Assembly (NCBI GenBank): GCA_016926595.1
Contig: JAFGOG010000431.1
Span: 1 to 11,818, forward strand
Direction of reading: 5' to 3'
DNA: 11,818 nt
Source of the DNA: Anaerolineae bacterium
GTDB lineage: Bacteria; Chloroflexota; Anaerolineae; JAAYZQ01
The position numbers and the translations under genes were made by a program. Below, piece after piece: positions 1 through 8,216 of this stretch. How positions within the stretch are numbered: the stretch's first letter is position 1; each line of letters opens with the position of its first letter. The notes under the pieces were generated by a model. That model was not told the DNA's origin. It worked only from the letters and a program-made list of their open reading frames with translations, and searched no databases.

Positions 1-2524
1 CTTGTTCGGCGACCCCGCTGGCTGGCGCGGCGGGCAGAGTGAAATAGAAACTGCTACCCTGGCCCGGCTCACTCTCAACGCCCACTCGGCCGCCCTGCGT
101 TTCCACGATGCGCTTGACGATGGTCAGCCCCAGCCCATGGCCTGCGATCTCCACCTGGCCCAGCCGCTCAAAAGGAGTGAACAGGCGGGCCTGCTCGGCC
201 GGACCAAGGCTACGGCCGTTGTTGTGCACCCAAAAGCGGACCTGTCCGTCCGGCTCCCGCCGCGCCCCCAGCTCGATGTGCGGCGGGCTGCCGCCATACT
301 TGATAGCGTTGCTCAAATAGTTCATCCACACCTGTCTCACCCAGGGCTCATAGCCGAGCGCGACCGGCCAGGATGCCATGTCGACAGCCACGACCTGGGC
401 CTGGCTGCTCTCGATCATCTCGGCCAGCCGGTACTGCGCTTCCTGGACAATGGAGGCCATGGACAGTGGTTCGATCTCTGGCCGCGTCTTCCGAGCGCGG
501 GCCAGCAGCAGCAGGCTGTCGACAACCCCGATCGCCTTCCAGGCGCCGTCGGAGGCCAGGCGCGATACGGTCTGTATCTCCTCAGGGCTCATTGCTGCTG
601 CCTGCTCAACCAACAGCCCGGTGCCGGTGGTCAGGATCGTCAGCGAGGATTTCAGGTCGTGGGCCACAGTATGGGAAAAGGCATCCAGCTCGGCGACCTC
701 TTGGGCCAACTGGGCATTGGCCTGCTGCAGATCGTCTGTCCGCTGGGCCACACGGGCCTCCAGGTTTCGAATCAGGTCGCCCAGCTCCGCCGACATGACG
801 TTAAAGGCCTGGGTGACAAAGCCGATTTCGTCCGGGTAATACACCTCCACACTCACACCGTACCGCCCCGCATTCATCTGCCGCACGCCAGCCAACAGGG
901 CTTCCAACGGCCGCACAAGATTGGCGCGAAACAGATAGGGAAAGACGATCAAGCTCAGGAAGGTTGCAGTTACGATCAGCACAGCCAGGGGAAGAAACAG
1001 CCCGTGAAGGTAGCGCCGCAATTCGAGGTTATAGTCCTGAACCAGGCCCTCCGGCCCGCCGCGCACAGGCAGAGCGGCCAGTGAGATCTGCCGCGGCCTC
1101 ACGCCCGTCAACCCGGGCTGACCGGAACCGGCCTCGGGCAGCGCGCCCACCAGCCAGGGGGCGGCAAGCGGTTCGTCGTTGGAAAAGTATGCGATCTGTT
1201 GCGGCAAGCTCTCGTGGGTGATGTCGAACGCGCCGTCGCGGTACAGGACTGCCTGGAAGGTGTACACCTCGTCATGCCGGAAAAAGCCCGGCAGCTTCTG
1301 CCAGGTGATGACGAGGCGGTCTGACTCCTGCCGGGCAAAGACCCCGCCGGGGCTGATCTCGGGGTAGAGGTCGACCAAAAGAGCGCTGATAAGTGGCACT
1401 CCGCCGCCGTAGCGATACTGGTAGTTCTGAGTAAACTGGGGGCGGCCCATGGCAATGGTGCCGTCGTCGACGACAAAGACCCGGGAGTAGGTCTGGCCAT
1501 AATAGGGAAAAACGAAATCCAGGCCTACACTCGAGCGGGCCCGGTCGTCGGTCAGCCCCAGGTTATCCCCCAAGCTGGTAACAAAGGCATAGGGCGCCTC
1601 TGCCACGTCATAGCCGCCAGCGGCATTGGGCGTGAAGCGCAAGGTGCGCTGCTCGGGCAAAACAGGATGAAAATGCGCTGCGAAGGACGGGCTGATCACC
1701 CAGACCACAGCGCCCAGCACAGCCAGCATGGCCGTCAGCGCCCCACCGACCAGCTTGACCATGAAGGAGGTCGTCTCGGGCAGATAATTCAGATAAGAGA
1801 TCGCAAAGGCAAGCAGGGCTAGCAGGATGCCAAGCGACAAAAGCCCGCTGTAGGTCGCTCTTGAGACGAAATAAAAGGTCAGCAGGATGTTGACCAAGCC
1901 CAGGCCAGCCACGAACAAATAGATCGCAGCAAAAGCCCGCGCGGCGCGGGCCGGGCGGCCTTGGGGACGCCATAGGTGACGCACAGGCGATCCCGTGCGG
2001 CCCGGCGCCGCTCCCTCAGAGGAAGCCTGTGCCGCGCGGGATAGATATACCACCCGCCGTACCAGGACCACGGGCACCCAGATCAGCAACAACGCCGGTC
2101 CCAGGTCGGCGATCTCGACGCGAAAAAGCACCTGGCCGCCGCCAAGCTCTATGAAGCGGTTCACGGCAAAGGAGGCTTCCCAGGCAGTGTACAGGCCGCT
2201 GGCAACCAACGCCAGGAGCGCTTCCCAGCGCTGGCTGGCCGGCAGGTGGGGAAAACGGTAGGCGAACTGGATCAGGAACACCAGGGCGATGCCCAGCGCC
2301 GTGTTCTCCAGGTAGACGGCGTACAGCCGCTGGGTGGGCAGGAAACCCGCCTCCAGAAAGAGAAGGGCGATAAAGACGGTGATGGCGGTAAAAAAGGCAG
2401 CGAGCAGAATGGTATGCTGGGGCCGGTCCGGCCTGCGGCTGGCGATCAGAATCAAATACCCACTGATCAGGGCAGCCAGGATGAACTGCGTCAAATAGCT
2501 AACAGCGGCAGCGGTCAAGTACAC
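1..2524 (-). CDS. Membrane sensor histidine kinase with 8-TM head and FPYYG (nidogen-like) extracellular domain, 3' end outside window
   Basis: The minus-strand frame is open from GTG 2524 to the left edge (841 residues) with no stop. It is probably a two-component kinase that autophosphorylates on His and signals to an unknown regulator. Order of parts: about eight hydrophobic helices (residues 1-280); an outside beta-rich domain (about 285-500) holding FPYYG at 339-343; a TM helix (about 507-533); HAMP (about 534-587) with the run VRPLEALLAGVRQMNAGRY; HisKA with SHTVAHDLKSSL, phospho-acceptor H622; HATPase with N-box N739 in YLSNAIKY, G1 box written HNNG (767-770) and G2 GHGLGLTIVK. Start choice: GGGGG lies 7 nt before GTG, and an in-frame TGA sits 18 nt upstream. 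The ATG at 2528 is out of frame and stops after four codons. Odd points: Asp of DxG is Asn, and Pro after the H-box is Ser. The kinase identity is certain; the ligand is unknown. No response regulator is visible. Confidence 0.93.
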   Translation of the reverse strand, partial: MYLTAAAVSYLTQFILAALISGYLILIASRRPDRPQHTILLAAFFTAITVFIALLFLEAGFLPTQRLYAVYLENTALGIALVFLIQFAYRFPHLPASQRWEALLALVASGLYTAWEASFAVNRFIELGGGQVLFRVEIADLGPALLLIWVPVVLVRRVVYLSRAAQASSEGAAPGRTGSPVRHLWRPQGRPARAARAFAAIYLFVAGLGLVNILLTFYFVSRATYSGLLSLGILLALLAFAISYLNYLPETTSFMVKLVGGALTAMLAVLGAVVWVISPSFAAHFHPVLPEQRTLRFTPNAAGGYDVAEAPYAFVTSLGDNLGLTDDRARSSVGLDFVFPYYGQTYSRVFVVDDGTIAMGRPQFTQNYQYRYGGGVPLISALLVDLYPEISPGGVFARQESDRLVITWQKLPGFFRHDEVYTFQAVLYRDGAFDITHESLPQQIAYFSNDEPLAAPWLVGALPEAGSGQPGLTGVRPRQISLAALPVRGGPEGLVQDYNLELRRYLHGLFLPLAVLIVTATFLSLIVFPYLFRANLVRPLEALLAGVRQMNAGRYGVSVEVYYPDEIGFVTQAFNVMSAELGDLIRNLEARVAQRTDDLQQANAQLAQEVAELDAFSHTVAHDLKSSLTILTTGTGLLVEQAAAMSPEEIQTVSRLASDGAWKAIGVVDSLLLLARARKTRPEIEPLSMASIVQEAQYRLAEMIESSQAQVVAVDMASWPVALGYEPWVRQVWMNYLSNAIKYGGSPPHIELGARREPDGQVRFWVHNNGRSLGPAEQARLFTPFERLGQVEIAGHGLGLTIVKRIVETQGGRVGVESEPGQGSSFYFTLPAAPASGVAEQ

Positions 2525-2540
2525 GACATTGCCCCCTTTT

Positions 2541-2580
2541 CATGCAAGCCGGACATCCCCGCAACAGCTTGGCGTGCATG
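2541..2580 (-). promoter_or_regulatory. Inverted repeat and candidate extended -10 promoter ahead of the left-hand kinase
   Basis: CATGCAAGCC (2541-2550) and GGCGTGCATG (2571-2580) are complementary at 9 of 10 positions around a 20-nt loop. The right arm overlaps a minus-strand TATCAT (2583-2578) preceded by TGG (2586-2584), an extended -10 pattern without a good -35. If transcription starts near 2571, the repeat lies in the 5' leader, directly ahead of the GGGGG ribosome site at 2536-2532. It could be an operator or a leader hairpin. It is not a terminator: on the minus strand the stem is followed by AAAAGGGGG rather than a T run. Confidence 0.35.
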
Positions 2581-2623
2581 ATACCATACAACTGTGTACT
2601 GCGCACCAAATTGCTCGACAGAT

Positions 2624-3985
2624 CTAGCCGGCCGGGCGTCCGGCGAGCTGCTGAGAGATCTCATTATGTCGCGTTACGATGGCCTGCAGGTCCACTCCTG
2701 GCACCTGGCCATTTTCCACCACCACCCGGCCGTTGATGACCGACAGATCGACGGTCGGCGGGGTGCAAAAGAGAAGGGCAGCCAGCGGATCGGCCTGGGC
2801 GCCGGCAAAGGCGAGGCGGTCGAGACGGACGCCGATGAAATCGGCGGCCATGCCGGGCGCCAGCGCGCCGATGTCGTCGCGGCCCAGGACGGACGCTCCG
2901 CCCCGAGTGCCGATCCACAGCGCCTCCTCGGCGGTCAAGGCCGACGCGCCCAAAGCTACCCGCTGCAAGAGCATCGCCTGCCGTGCCTCGGCCAGGAGGT
3001 GGCCGCTGTCGTTGCTGGCGCTACCATCCACCGCCAGGCCGACCCTCACCCCGGCGTCGAGCATAGCCCGGATGCGGGCGATGCCCGATCCCAGGCGCAT
3101 GTTAGAGCTGGGGCAGTGGGCTATGCCGGTGCCGGTGTTGGCCATCAAGGTGATTTCGGCGTCGGACAGGTGGACGCAGTGCGCCCACCACACGTCGTCC
3201 CCCACCCACCCCAGCTCGCGCATATAGTCGACCGGCCGCATGCCGAACTTTTGCTGGCAAAAGCGCTCCTCGTCCAGCGTCTCGGCGACGTGGGTGTGGA
3301 GCCGCAGCCGCCGGTCGCGGGCAAAACGGACCGATTCGCGCATCAGGTCGGGCGTGACCGAAAAGGGCGAGCAGGGGGCGATGGTTATGCGGCACATGGC
3401 ATAGGGCGCCGGATCGTGATACTGCTCGACGACCCGGGCGCAGTCGGCCAGGATGCCGGCCTCGTCCTCGACGACAGAATCGGGGGGCAGGCCGCCTTTC
3501 GACCGGCCCAGCGACATGCTGCCCCGGCTGGGATGAAAACGCACCCCCAGCTCGCGGGCAGCGCGGATCTCGTCGTCGATACGGCTGTCGTTGGGATAGA
3601 GGTAGAGGTGGTCGGCGACGGTGGTGCAGCCTGACAGCAGCAGCTCGCTGAGGGCGACCAGGGCGCTGACATAGACTGCCTCGCCGGTCAACCCGGCCCA
3701 CACGCGGTACAGGGTGGTGAGCCAGTCGAACAGCTTGGCGTCCTGGGCAGCCGGCAGGGCCCGGGTCAGGCTCTGGTACAGGTGGTGGTGGGTGTTGACC
3801 AGCCCCGGCAGAACCACCATGCCGGCGGCGTCAATGACCCGGTCGGCAGCCGGTGGCAGGACCGGCGTCGGTCCGACCTGGCGGATAACATTATCCACGG
3901 CATACACCCCGCCGCCGGGAATGCGCCGCCTGACATCGTCCATAGTGGCCAGTAGCGCTGCGTTCTTGACCAGTAGCGTAGACAT
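2624..3985 (-). CDS. 8-oxoguanine deaminase (amidohydrolase superfamily)
   Basis: A 453-residue cytosolic metal-dependent deaminase expected to turn free 8-oxoguanine into urate plus ammonia, removing an oxidised base from the salvage pool. The sequence closely follows the PA0142-type 8-oxoguanine deaminases as I remember them: NTHHHLYQSLTRALPAAQ, LLSGCTT.ADHLYLYPN, RGSMS.G.SKGGLPPD.VVEDEA and APCSPFSV are all present. Visible metal and catalytic residues: H66 and H68 (HHH), H232 and E235 (HTHVAE), H269 (WAHC), D320 (DGSASND). Start: ATG 3985 with GAGGAG 5 nt upstream is preferred over the adjacent TTG 3988. Hydroxydechloroatrazine ethylaminohydrolase (AtzB) and other nucleobase deaminases are relatives, but the match to the 8-oxoguanine group is better. 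It faces away from the kinase-ligase pair and precedes the left-hand kinase by about 100 nt. Confidence 0.92.
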   Translation of the reverse strand: MSTLLVKNAALLATMDDVRRRIPGGGVYAVDNVIRQVGPTPVLPPAADRVIDAAGMVVLPGLVNTHHHLYQSLTRALPAAQDAKLFDWLTTLYRVWAGLTGEAVYVSALVALSELLLSGCTTVADHLYLYPNDSRIDDEIRAARELGVRFHPSRGSMSLGRSKGGLPPDSVVEDEAGILADCARVVEQYHDPAPYAMCRITIAPCSPFSVTPDLMRESVRFARDRRLRLHTHVAETLDEERFCQQKFGMRPVDYMRELGWVGDDVWWAHCVHLSDAEITLMANTGTGIAHCPSSNMRLGSGIARIRAMLDAGVRVGLAVDGSASNDSGHLLAEARQAMLLQRVALGASALTAEEALWIGTRGGASVLGRDDIGALAPGMAADFIGVRLDRLAFAGAQADPLAALLFCTPPTVDLSVINGRVVVENGQVPGVDLQAIVTRHNEISQQLAGRPAG

Positions 3986-4015
3986 CAAGACTCCTCGGAT
4001 TCAGGTTGTGCGCCG

Positions 4016-4044
4016 ATTTTAGCATGCAACGCAGATAAAGTCAA
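4016..4044 (-). promoter_or_regulatory. Sigma70-type promoter of the 8-oxoguanine deaminase
   Basis: On the minus strand TTGACT (4044-4039) and TAAAAT (4021-4016) are separated by exactly 17 nt, and TGC precedes the -10 (extended -10). The predicted start near 4009 leaves a leader of about 24 nt that contains the GAGGAG ribosome site (3996-3991). This is the best-formed promoter in the window. Confidence 0.7.
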
Positions 4045-4069
4045 AGGCCTGCCGGGAACCGCATGTTCA

Positions 4070-4138
4070 TTGCCCTGTTTCGCGTTGCGCCAGATAATGT
4101 GGTACAATGCGCATTCAGTGCTTACGGCAGGGTATAAT
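4070..4138 (+). promoter_or_regulatory. Candidate promoter region of the kinase-ligase operon
   Basis: Three plus-strand -10-like boxes lie ahead of ATG 4168. TTGCCC (4070-4075) with 17 nt to GATAAT (4093-4098) is a plausible pair. TACAAT (4103-4108) is preceded by TGG, an extended -10. TATAAT (4133-4138) is a perfect -10 but has no recognisable -35. A 5-bp dyad, TGCGC (4086-4090) with GCGCA (4109-4113), encloses the first two -10 boxes. Which one is used cannot be told from sequence. Confidence 0.4.
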
Positions 4139-4167
4139 CCAATCAACTGGCGAGTCGGGGGTTAGCC

Positions 4168-6402
4168 ATGTGGTCAATGATCGACATTGAGATCTATGCC
4201 GGCCTGCTGCTTGGTTACGCGCTGGCACTGGTAGTGATCCTGCGCTCCCAGGGAGGCCAAGAGAGGACACGCCGCCTGCTGCAAATTGCAGGGGTGCTGG
4301 CAGCGGCCTGGACCCTGGCATTGGGGCTGCTGGCGATCCTGACCTCCGGCTCGTGGTGGGCCTTTATCTGGCAGCGGACGGCTCAAATCGGCCTGGTGAT
4401 CCTGGCCCTGGTCGGCGCTGAATTCGCCTCCGCCTTTGTGCAGCGCCTTCCCCGCCATTGGGCCTTGCGCCCGGCCATTGCCCTGCTGTTCATCCTGGCG
4501 GGACTGGCTTTGGATATCTCACCTTCCTTCCTGAGCCTGTCGTTCTCGTCGATGCAGCTCGGCCAGATGGAACTGGCAAATCTGATCCTGATCGCGGGCT
4601 GGCTGCTGTTCACGATTATCGCCTGGTGGACGGCTGTGGCTGCCTTGCGCCAGGCGATCGGCGCCCAACACCGCAACCGGATCCGCTACCTGCTGACAGT
4701 GCTCGTGATCCTGATCGTGGGCGACGCACTGATCCTGCTGCAAAGCTCGCCGGGTGTGTACGCCGGCCTGGCAGCACGGCTGGCCGGCCTGGTGATTGCC
4801 GCCATCGCCGTGCTGCGCTACCGGCTGCCCGACATCCGGCGGCTGGCCCTCAAAGGCACCCACTTTGTCCTGCTGTGCTCTTGCGCCATCGCCGTCCTGA
4901 TCGGCAGCATAGCGCTGTTCAGCTACCTGTGGGGTGACTGGGCCAGGCTGCTGGACTATGCCTGGATAATCGTCCCGGCCCTGATGCTGGCTGCTGTAGT
5001 AGCCGTGGCCGCCGGCCCCAGTGTGCGCCGCCTGCTCGACCGCGTCCTCCTGGGGCCAGACCGCGACCTACAGAGGGCGCTGCGCACCCACAGCCAGCAG
5101 ATCAGCCTCATCCTGGACCCAGGACGGCTGGGCGAGACGACCCTTGATTGGCTGGAGCAGACCTTCCGCATCCGGCGGTCAGCCCTCATCCTGGTAACCC
5201 CACAGAGCGGCTGCCAGATCGAGCTAAAGGCCCTTTGCTTGCGAAACATCCCTGCCATCCCAGCCCACCTGTTCGCCGCCGACAGCCGTTTCCTGGCCCA
5301 TTTCGACAAAACCAGCCACCCCCTAAGCCAGTATGACCTGGATATGCTCGCCTGGTTCCAGGCAATCCCAAGCGACGAACGGCAGTGGCTGCGCGATCTG
5401 AAGGTGGATCTGTACGTGCCGGTCTTGCTGGCCAGCAAGCTGATAGCCATCCTGGCCTTGGGTCCCAAGGCCGACGGACGACCTTATACCGACCAAGACA
5501 GGGAAACGCTGCTGATCCTGGCAGGGCAGACCGGCACGGCTCTGGACAACGCCCGCCTCATGGACGATCTCCGCCGGGTGCAGGGGGACCTCCACCAGTT
5601 GGGCGACCAGCTCGACGAGACGAACCGCCAACTGGAACACCTGGACCAGACCAAGACCGACTTTGTGGCCATTGCTGCCCACGAACTGCGGACGCCGCTG
5701 AGCCAGATCTATGGCTATTCCGACGCCTTGTCCAGCCTGAAAGCCGGGGATCTCAGCGATTCGCAGGCAGTGCACGAGTTCGTGCAGGGCATTGCCCGTG
5801 GCGCCAGGCGCCTCAAACGGGTCATCGACGCCATGGTCGATATGTCACTCATCGAGACCGGCTCTTTGATCCTCCAGCCGATAACCCTGCCGATGGGCGT
5901 CGCCGTGAAAAACGCCACAGCATCGATCATGCCGATCGCCGAGCAGCGCCAGATCAAGCTGATTGTCAACGATCTGTCCGGCCTGCCCTACGTCCAGGCC
6001 GACAGCGTCCGCGTGGAGCAGGCGTTGGTCGCCCTGCTGAGCAACGCGATCAAGTTTACGCCAGATGGCGGCCAGATCACCGTCTCCGGACGGCGCGCCT
6101 CGCCGCTGCCCGGCCAGGAATGCGTCGAGCTGGCAATCGCCGACACCGGCATCGGCGTAGATCCCGAAGAACGGGACCTGATCTTTGACAAATTCTACCG
6201 GGTCGAGAACCCACTGCTGCACAGCACCGGCGAGACCAGGTTCAAGGGGGCCGGGCCGGGCCTGGGCTTGGCCATTGCCAAGGGCATCGTCGAAGCCCAC
6301 GGCGGCCGGATCTGGGTGGAAAGCCCCGGCCGGGACGAGAAAACCTGCCCGGGCAGCACCTTCCACGTGCGCCTGCCGGTGAAGCAGCGCGCAGAGCGGT
6401 AG
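4168..6402 (+). CDS. Multi-TM sensor histidine kinase with GAF domain (orphan)
   Basis: A 744-residue kinase. Residues 1-290 are about nine hydrophobic helices, resembling the N-terminal 7TM region of some kinases and including the RYRLPDIRR turn after the seventh. A GAF-like domain follows (about 295-465) with GQTGTALDNARL at its end, then a predicted coiled coil (about 466-500, DDLRRVQGDLHQLGDQLDE). HisKA carries AAHELRTPLSQIYGY with phospho-acceptor H505. HATPase carries N626 (LLSNAIKFTPDGG), D659 (ADTGIGV), an F-box FDKFYR and the G2 loop GAGPGLGLAIAKGIVEAHGG. All catalytic boxes are intact. Start: ATG 4168 with GGGGG 6 nt upstream; ATG 4177 is a possible alternative. The signal sensed is unknown: the membrane part, the GAF domain or both may sense. 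The stop codon lies 4 nt before the DNA ligase start, so they are probably one operon. No response regulator gene is adjacent. Confidence 0.93.
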   Translation: MWSMIDIEIYAGLLLGYALALVVILRSQGGQERTRRLLQIAGVLAAAWTLALGLLAILTSGSWWAFIWQRTAQIGLVILALVGAEFASAFVQRLPRHWALRPAIALLFILAGLALDISPSFLSLSFSSMQLGQMELANLILIAGWLLFTIIAWWTAVAALRQAIGAQHRNRIRYLLTVLVILIVGDALILLQSSPGVYAGLAARLAGLVIAAIAVLRYRLPDIRRLALKGTHFVLLCSCAIAVLIGSIALFSYLWGDWARLLDYAWIIVPALMLAAVVAVAAGPSVRRLLDRVLLGPDRDLQRALRTHSQQISLILDPGRLGETTLDWLEQTFRIRRSALILVTPQSGCQIELKALCLRNIPAIPAHLFAADSRFLAHFDKTSHPLSQYDLDMLAWFQAIPSDERQWLRDLKVDLYVPVLLASKLIAILALGPKADGRPYTDQDRETLLILAGQTGTALDNARLMDDLRRVQGDLHQLGDQLDETNRQLEHLDQTKTDFVAIAAHELRTPLSQIYGYSDALSSLKAGDLSDSQAVHEFVQGIARGARRLKRVIDAMVDMSLIETGSLILQPITLPMGVAVKNATASIMPIAEQRQIKLIVNDLSGLPYVQADSVRVEQALVALLSNAIKFTPDGGQITVSGRRASPLPGQECVELAIADTGIGVDPEERDLIFDKFYRVENPLLHSTGETRFKGAGPGLGLAIAKGIVEAHGGRIWVESPGRDEKTCPGSTFHVRLPVKQRAER

Positions 6403-6406
6403 CGCC

Positions 6407-8110
6407 ATGCCCGCCACTCCCCTGGCCGACCTCGCCCGACTGCTCAGCCGCGTGGAACAGACCAGCAAGCGGCTGGAATTGGCAAGCCTGCTGGCCGATT
6501 TTCTAGAGCGTCTGGACCCGGAGGAGGTCCCGGCCGCAGTGCGGCTTGTAGTCGGCCAGGTCTTTGCCGAATGGGACGAGCGGGCGTTGAATGTAAGCTG
6601 GCAGACGGTCAGCGACGTGGTGAACAGCCTGGTCGCCGCGACGCCGGCCGACCAGGAGGCGATCTATGCCCAGGCGGTGGACGGCGGCCAGGCGATCCAG
6701 CTCTTGCTCGAGCGCGCTCGCCGGTCGCCTCCCATTCCACCCCCGCTGACCTTGCAGGAGGTATACCAGACCTTCCAGCAGATCGCCGCAGCGTCCGGCA
6801 GCGGTTCCCGATCGCAAAAAGAGGGGCTGCTGCGTGGCCTCCTCCAGCGCGCCGGCCCGGCCGAAGCCAAGACGATCGTCAAAAACGTCCTTGGCGAGAT
6901 GCGCCATGGGGCTGGCGAGGGGATGATGCTGGAGGGGATCGCCCGGGCCGCCGGGATACCCGCGGCAGTGGTGATGCGGGCCAACCAGCTATGGGGCGAC
7001 CTGGGCGAAGTGGCCTACGTTGCCCTGACCCAAGGCGAGGCCGCTCTGCGGGCGGCGAGCATCAAGCTCTTCCGCCCGCTCAAGCCGATGCTGGCCGCTG
7101 CTGCCGAGGAGATGAGCGAAGCTTTTGCCCGGCACGAGGGGCAGTTGGCCCTCGAATACAAACTGGACGGCGCCCGGGTGCAGATCCACGCAGATGGCTC
7201 CCAGGTGCGCATCTACTCCCGCCAGCTCCAGGACGTGACCGCCAGCCTGCCCGACGTGGCGGCGATGGTCCGCCAGGGCATGCAGGCCAAGAGCGCTGTG
7301 CTCGACGGCGAGGCAGTAGCCGTCGACGCCGAGGGGCGTCCCCTGCCATTCCAAGACCTCATGCGTCGCTTCCGCCGCGTGCGCGACATCGCGGCGATGG
7401 TCGCCGAGATCCCGCTGCGGCTCTACCTGTTCGACCTGCTGTACCTCGACGGCCGGTCGCTGATCGACGAGCCGTACACCGCGCGCTGGCAGGCGTTAGA
7501 GCGCGCAGCCGGGCACGGCTCCCCCGACCGGCCGGCCGGGCTCAGCCTGGTCCGCCGCTCGCTGCCGGCCACAGTCGAAGAAGGGCTGGCCTTTGCCCAG
7601 CAAGCCCACCAGGCCGGTCACGAAGGGGTGATGGCCAAGCAATTGGACAGCCGCTATACACCAGGGATGCGGGGCAAGGGCTGGCTCAAGCTCAAGCACG
7701 TGTTCAGCCTCGACCTGGTCATCGTCGCCGCCGAGTGGGGCTACGGCCGGCGGCACGGCTGGCTGTCGAACTATCACCTGGCGGCGCGCGATCCGGCCAC
7801 CGGCGACCTGGAGGTGATAGGCAAGACGTTCAAAGGCCTGACCGACGCCGAGTTCGAGGCGATGACCCGGCGGCTGCTGGCCTTGGAGGTGAGCCGCAAG
7901 CGGAGCGTGGTTTATGTCCAGCCCAAGGTGGTCGTCGAGGTACTGGTCGGAGAGGTGCAAAAGAGCCCACGCTACCGTTCTGGCCTGGCGCTGCGCTTTG
8001 CCCGGATCGTCCGCATCCGCGACGACAAGCCGGCCCGCGAGGCCGACACCCTCGACACTGTCCGAAAGCTCTTTGAAGACCAGTTTCGCTACAAGGGGCG
8101 TCGGACCTAA
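6407..8110 (+). CDS. ATP-dependent DNA ligase, archaeal/LigI-type
   Basis: A 567-residue ligase that seals nicks in duplex DNA through an enzyme-AMP intermediate. Three domains: an N-terminal helical DNA-binding domain (about 1-215), an adenylation domain (about 220-435) and an OB fold (about 440-560). Visible nucleotidyltransferase motifs: I EYKLDGAR with adenylated K252; III LDGEAV (299-304); IIIa LYLFDLLYLDG (339-349); IV EGVMAK (406-411); V KGWLKLK (424-430); VI RDDK (538-541). Length and motif spacing match archaeal replicative-type ligases (about 560-600 aa) rather than the short periplasmic or LigD-fused bacterial forms. No signal peptide and no fused polymerase or nuclease were found. 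The gene starts 4 nt after the sensor kinase with only a weak AGAGCGG-like ribosome site, which points to translational coupling. In bacteria such enzymes act beside NAD-dependent LigA, so a repair role is likely but inferred. Confidence 0.96.
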   Translation: MPATPLADLARLLSRVEQTSKRLELASLLADFLERLDPEEVPAAVRLVVGQVFAEWDERALNVSWQTVSDVVNSLVAATPADQEAIYAQAVDGGQAIQLLLERARRSPPIPPPLTLQEVYQTFQQIAAASGSGSRSQKEGLLRGLLQRAGPAEAKTIVKNVLGEMRHGAGEGMMLEGIARAAGIPAAVVMRANQLWGDLGEVAYVALTQGEAALRAASIKLFRPLKPMLAAAAEEMSEAFARHEGQLALEYKLDGARVQIHADGSQVRIYSRQLQDVTASLPDVAAMVRQGMQAKSAVLDGEAVAVDAEGRPLPFQDLMRRFRRVRDIAAMVAEIPLRLYLFDLLYLDGRSLIDEPYTARWQALERAAGHGSPDRPAGLSLVRRSLPATVEEGLAFAQQAHQAGHEGVMAKQLDSRYTPGMRGKGWLKLKHVFSLDLVIVAAEWGYGRRHGWLSNYHLAARDPATGDLEVIGKTFKGLTDAEFEAMTRRLLALEVSRKRSVVYVQPKVVVEVLVGEVQKSPRYRSGLALRFARIVRIRDDKPAREADTLDTVRKLFEDQFRYKGRRT

Positions 8111-8216
8111 CCACTCCTGGTGTAATCCGCGTCGAGCGTGGGGCAAGATTCGGCAGATTTGCGAATGCGCAGACTTGCAAACGGGCAAACCGGCTTGATC
8201 TTTGGACAGTTGTCCC

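Noticed and set aside
2..1084. Long plus-strand open frame (360 codons) at the left edge
   Set aside because: It lies antisense to the kinase catalytic domains, whose H, N and G boxes are clear on the minus strand. Its own protein shows no domain pattern.
2594..3634. Plus-strand open frame of 346 codons
   Set aside because: It is antisense to the 8-oxoguanine deaminase, which has full catalytic motifs, a promoter and a ribosome site. GC-rich codon bias explains the open shadow.
6571..8076. Plus-strand frame of 501 codons inside the ligase gene
   Set aside because: It is a +1-type shadow of the ligase: Arg/Gly/Pro/Ala-rich low-complexity translation with no motifs, while the ligase frame carries all nucleotidyltransferase motifs.
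8204..8215. GGACA-GT-TGTCC hairpin between the ligase and lysoplasmalogenase genes, considered as a shared terminator
   Set aside because: The stem is only 4-5 bp and no T run follows on either strand. The 8111-8216 gap shows no convincing terminator.
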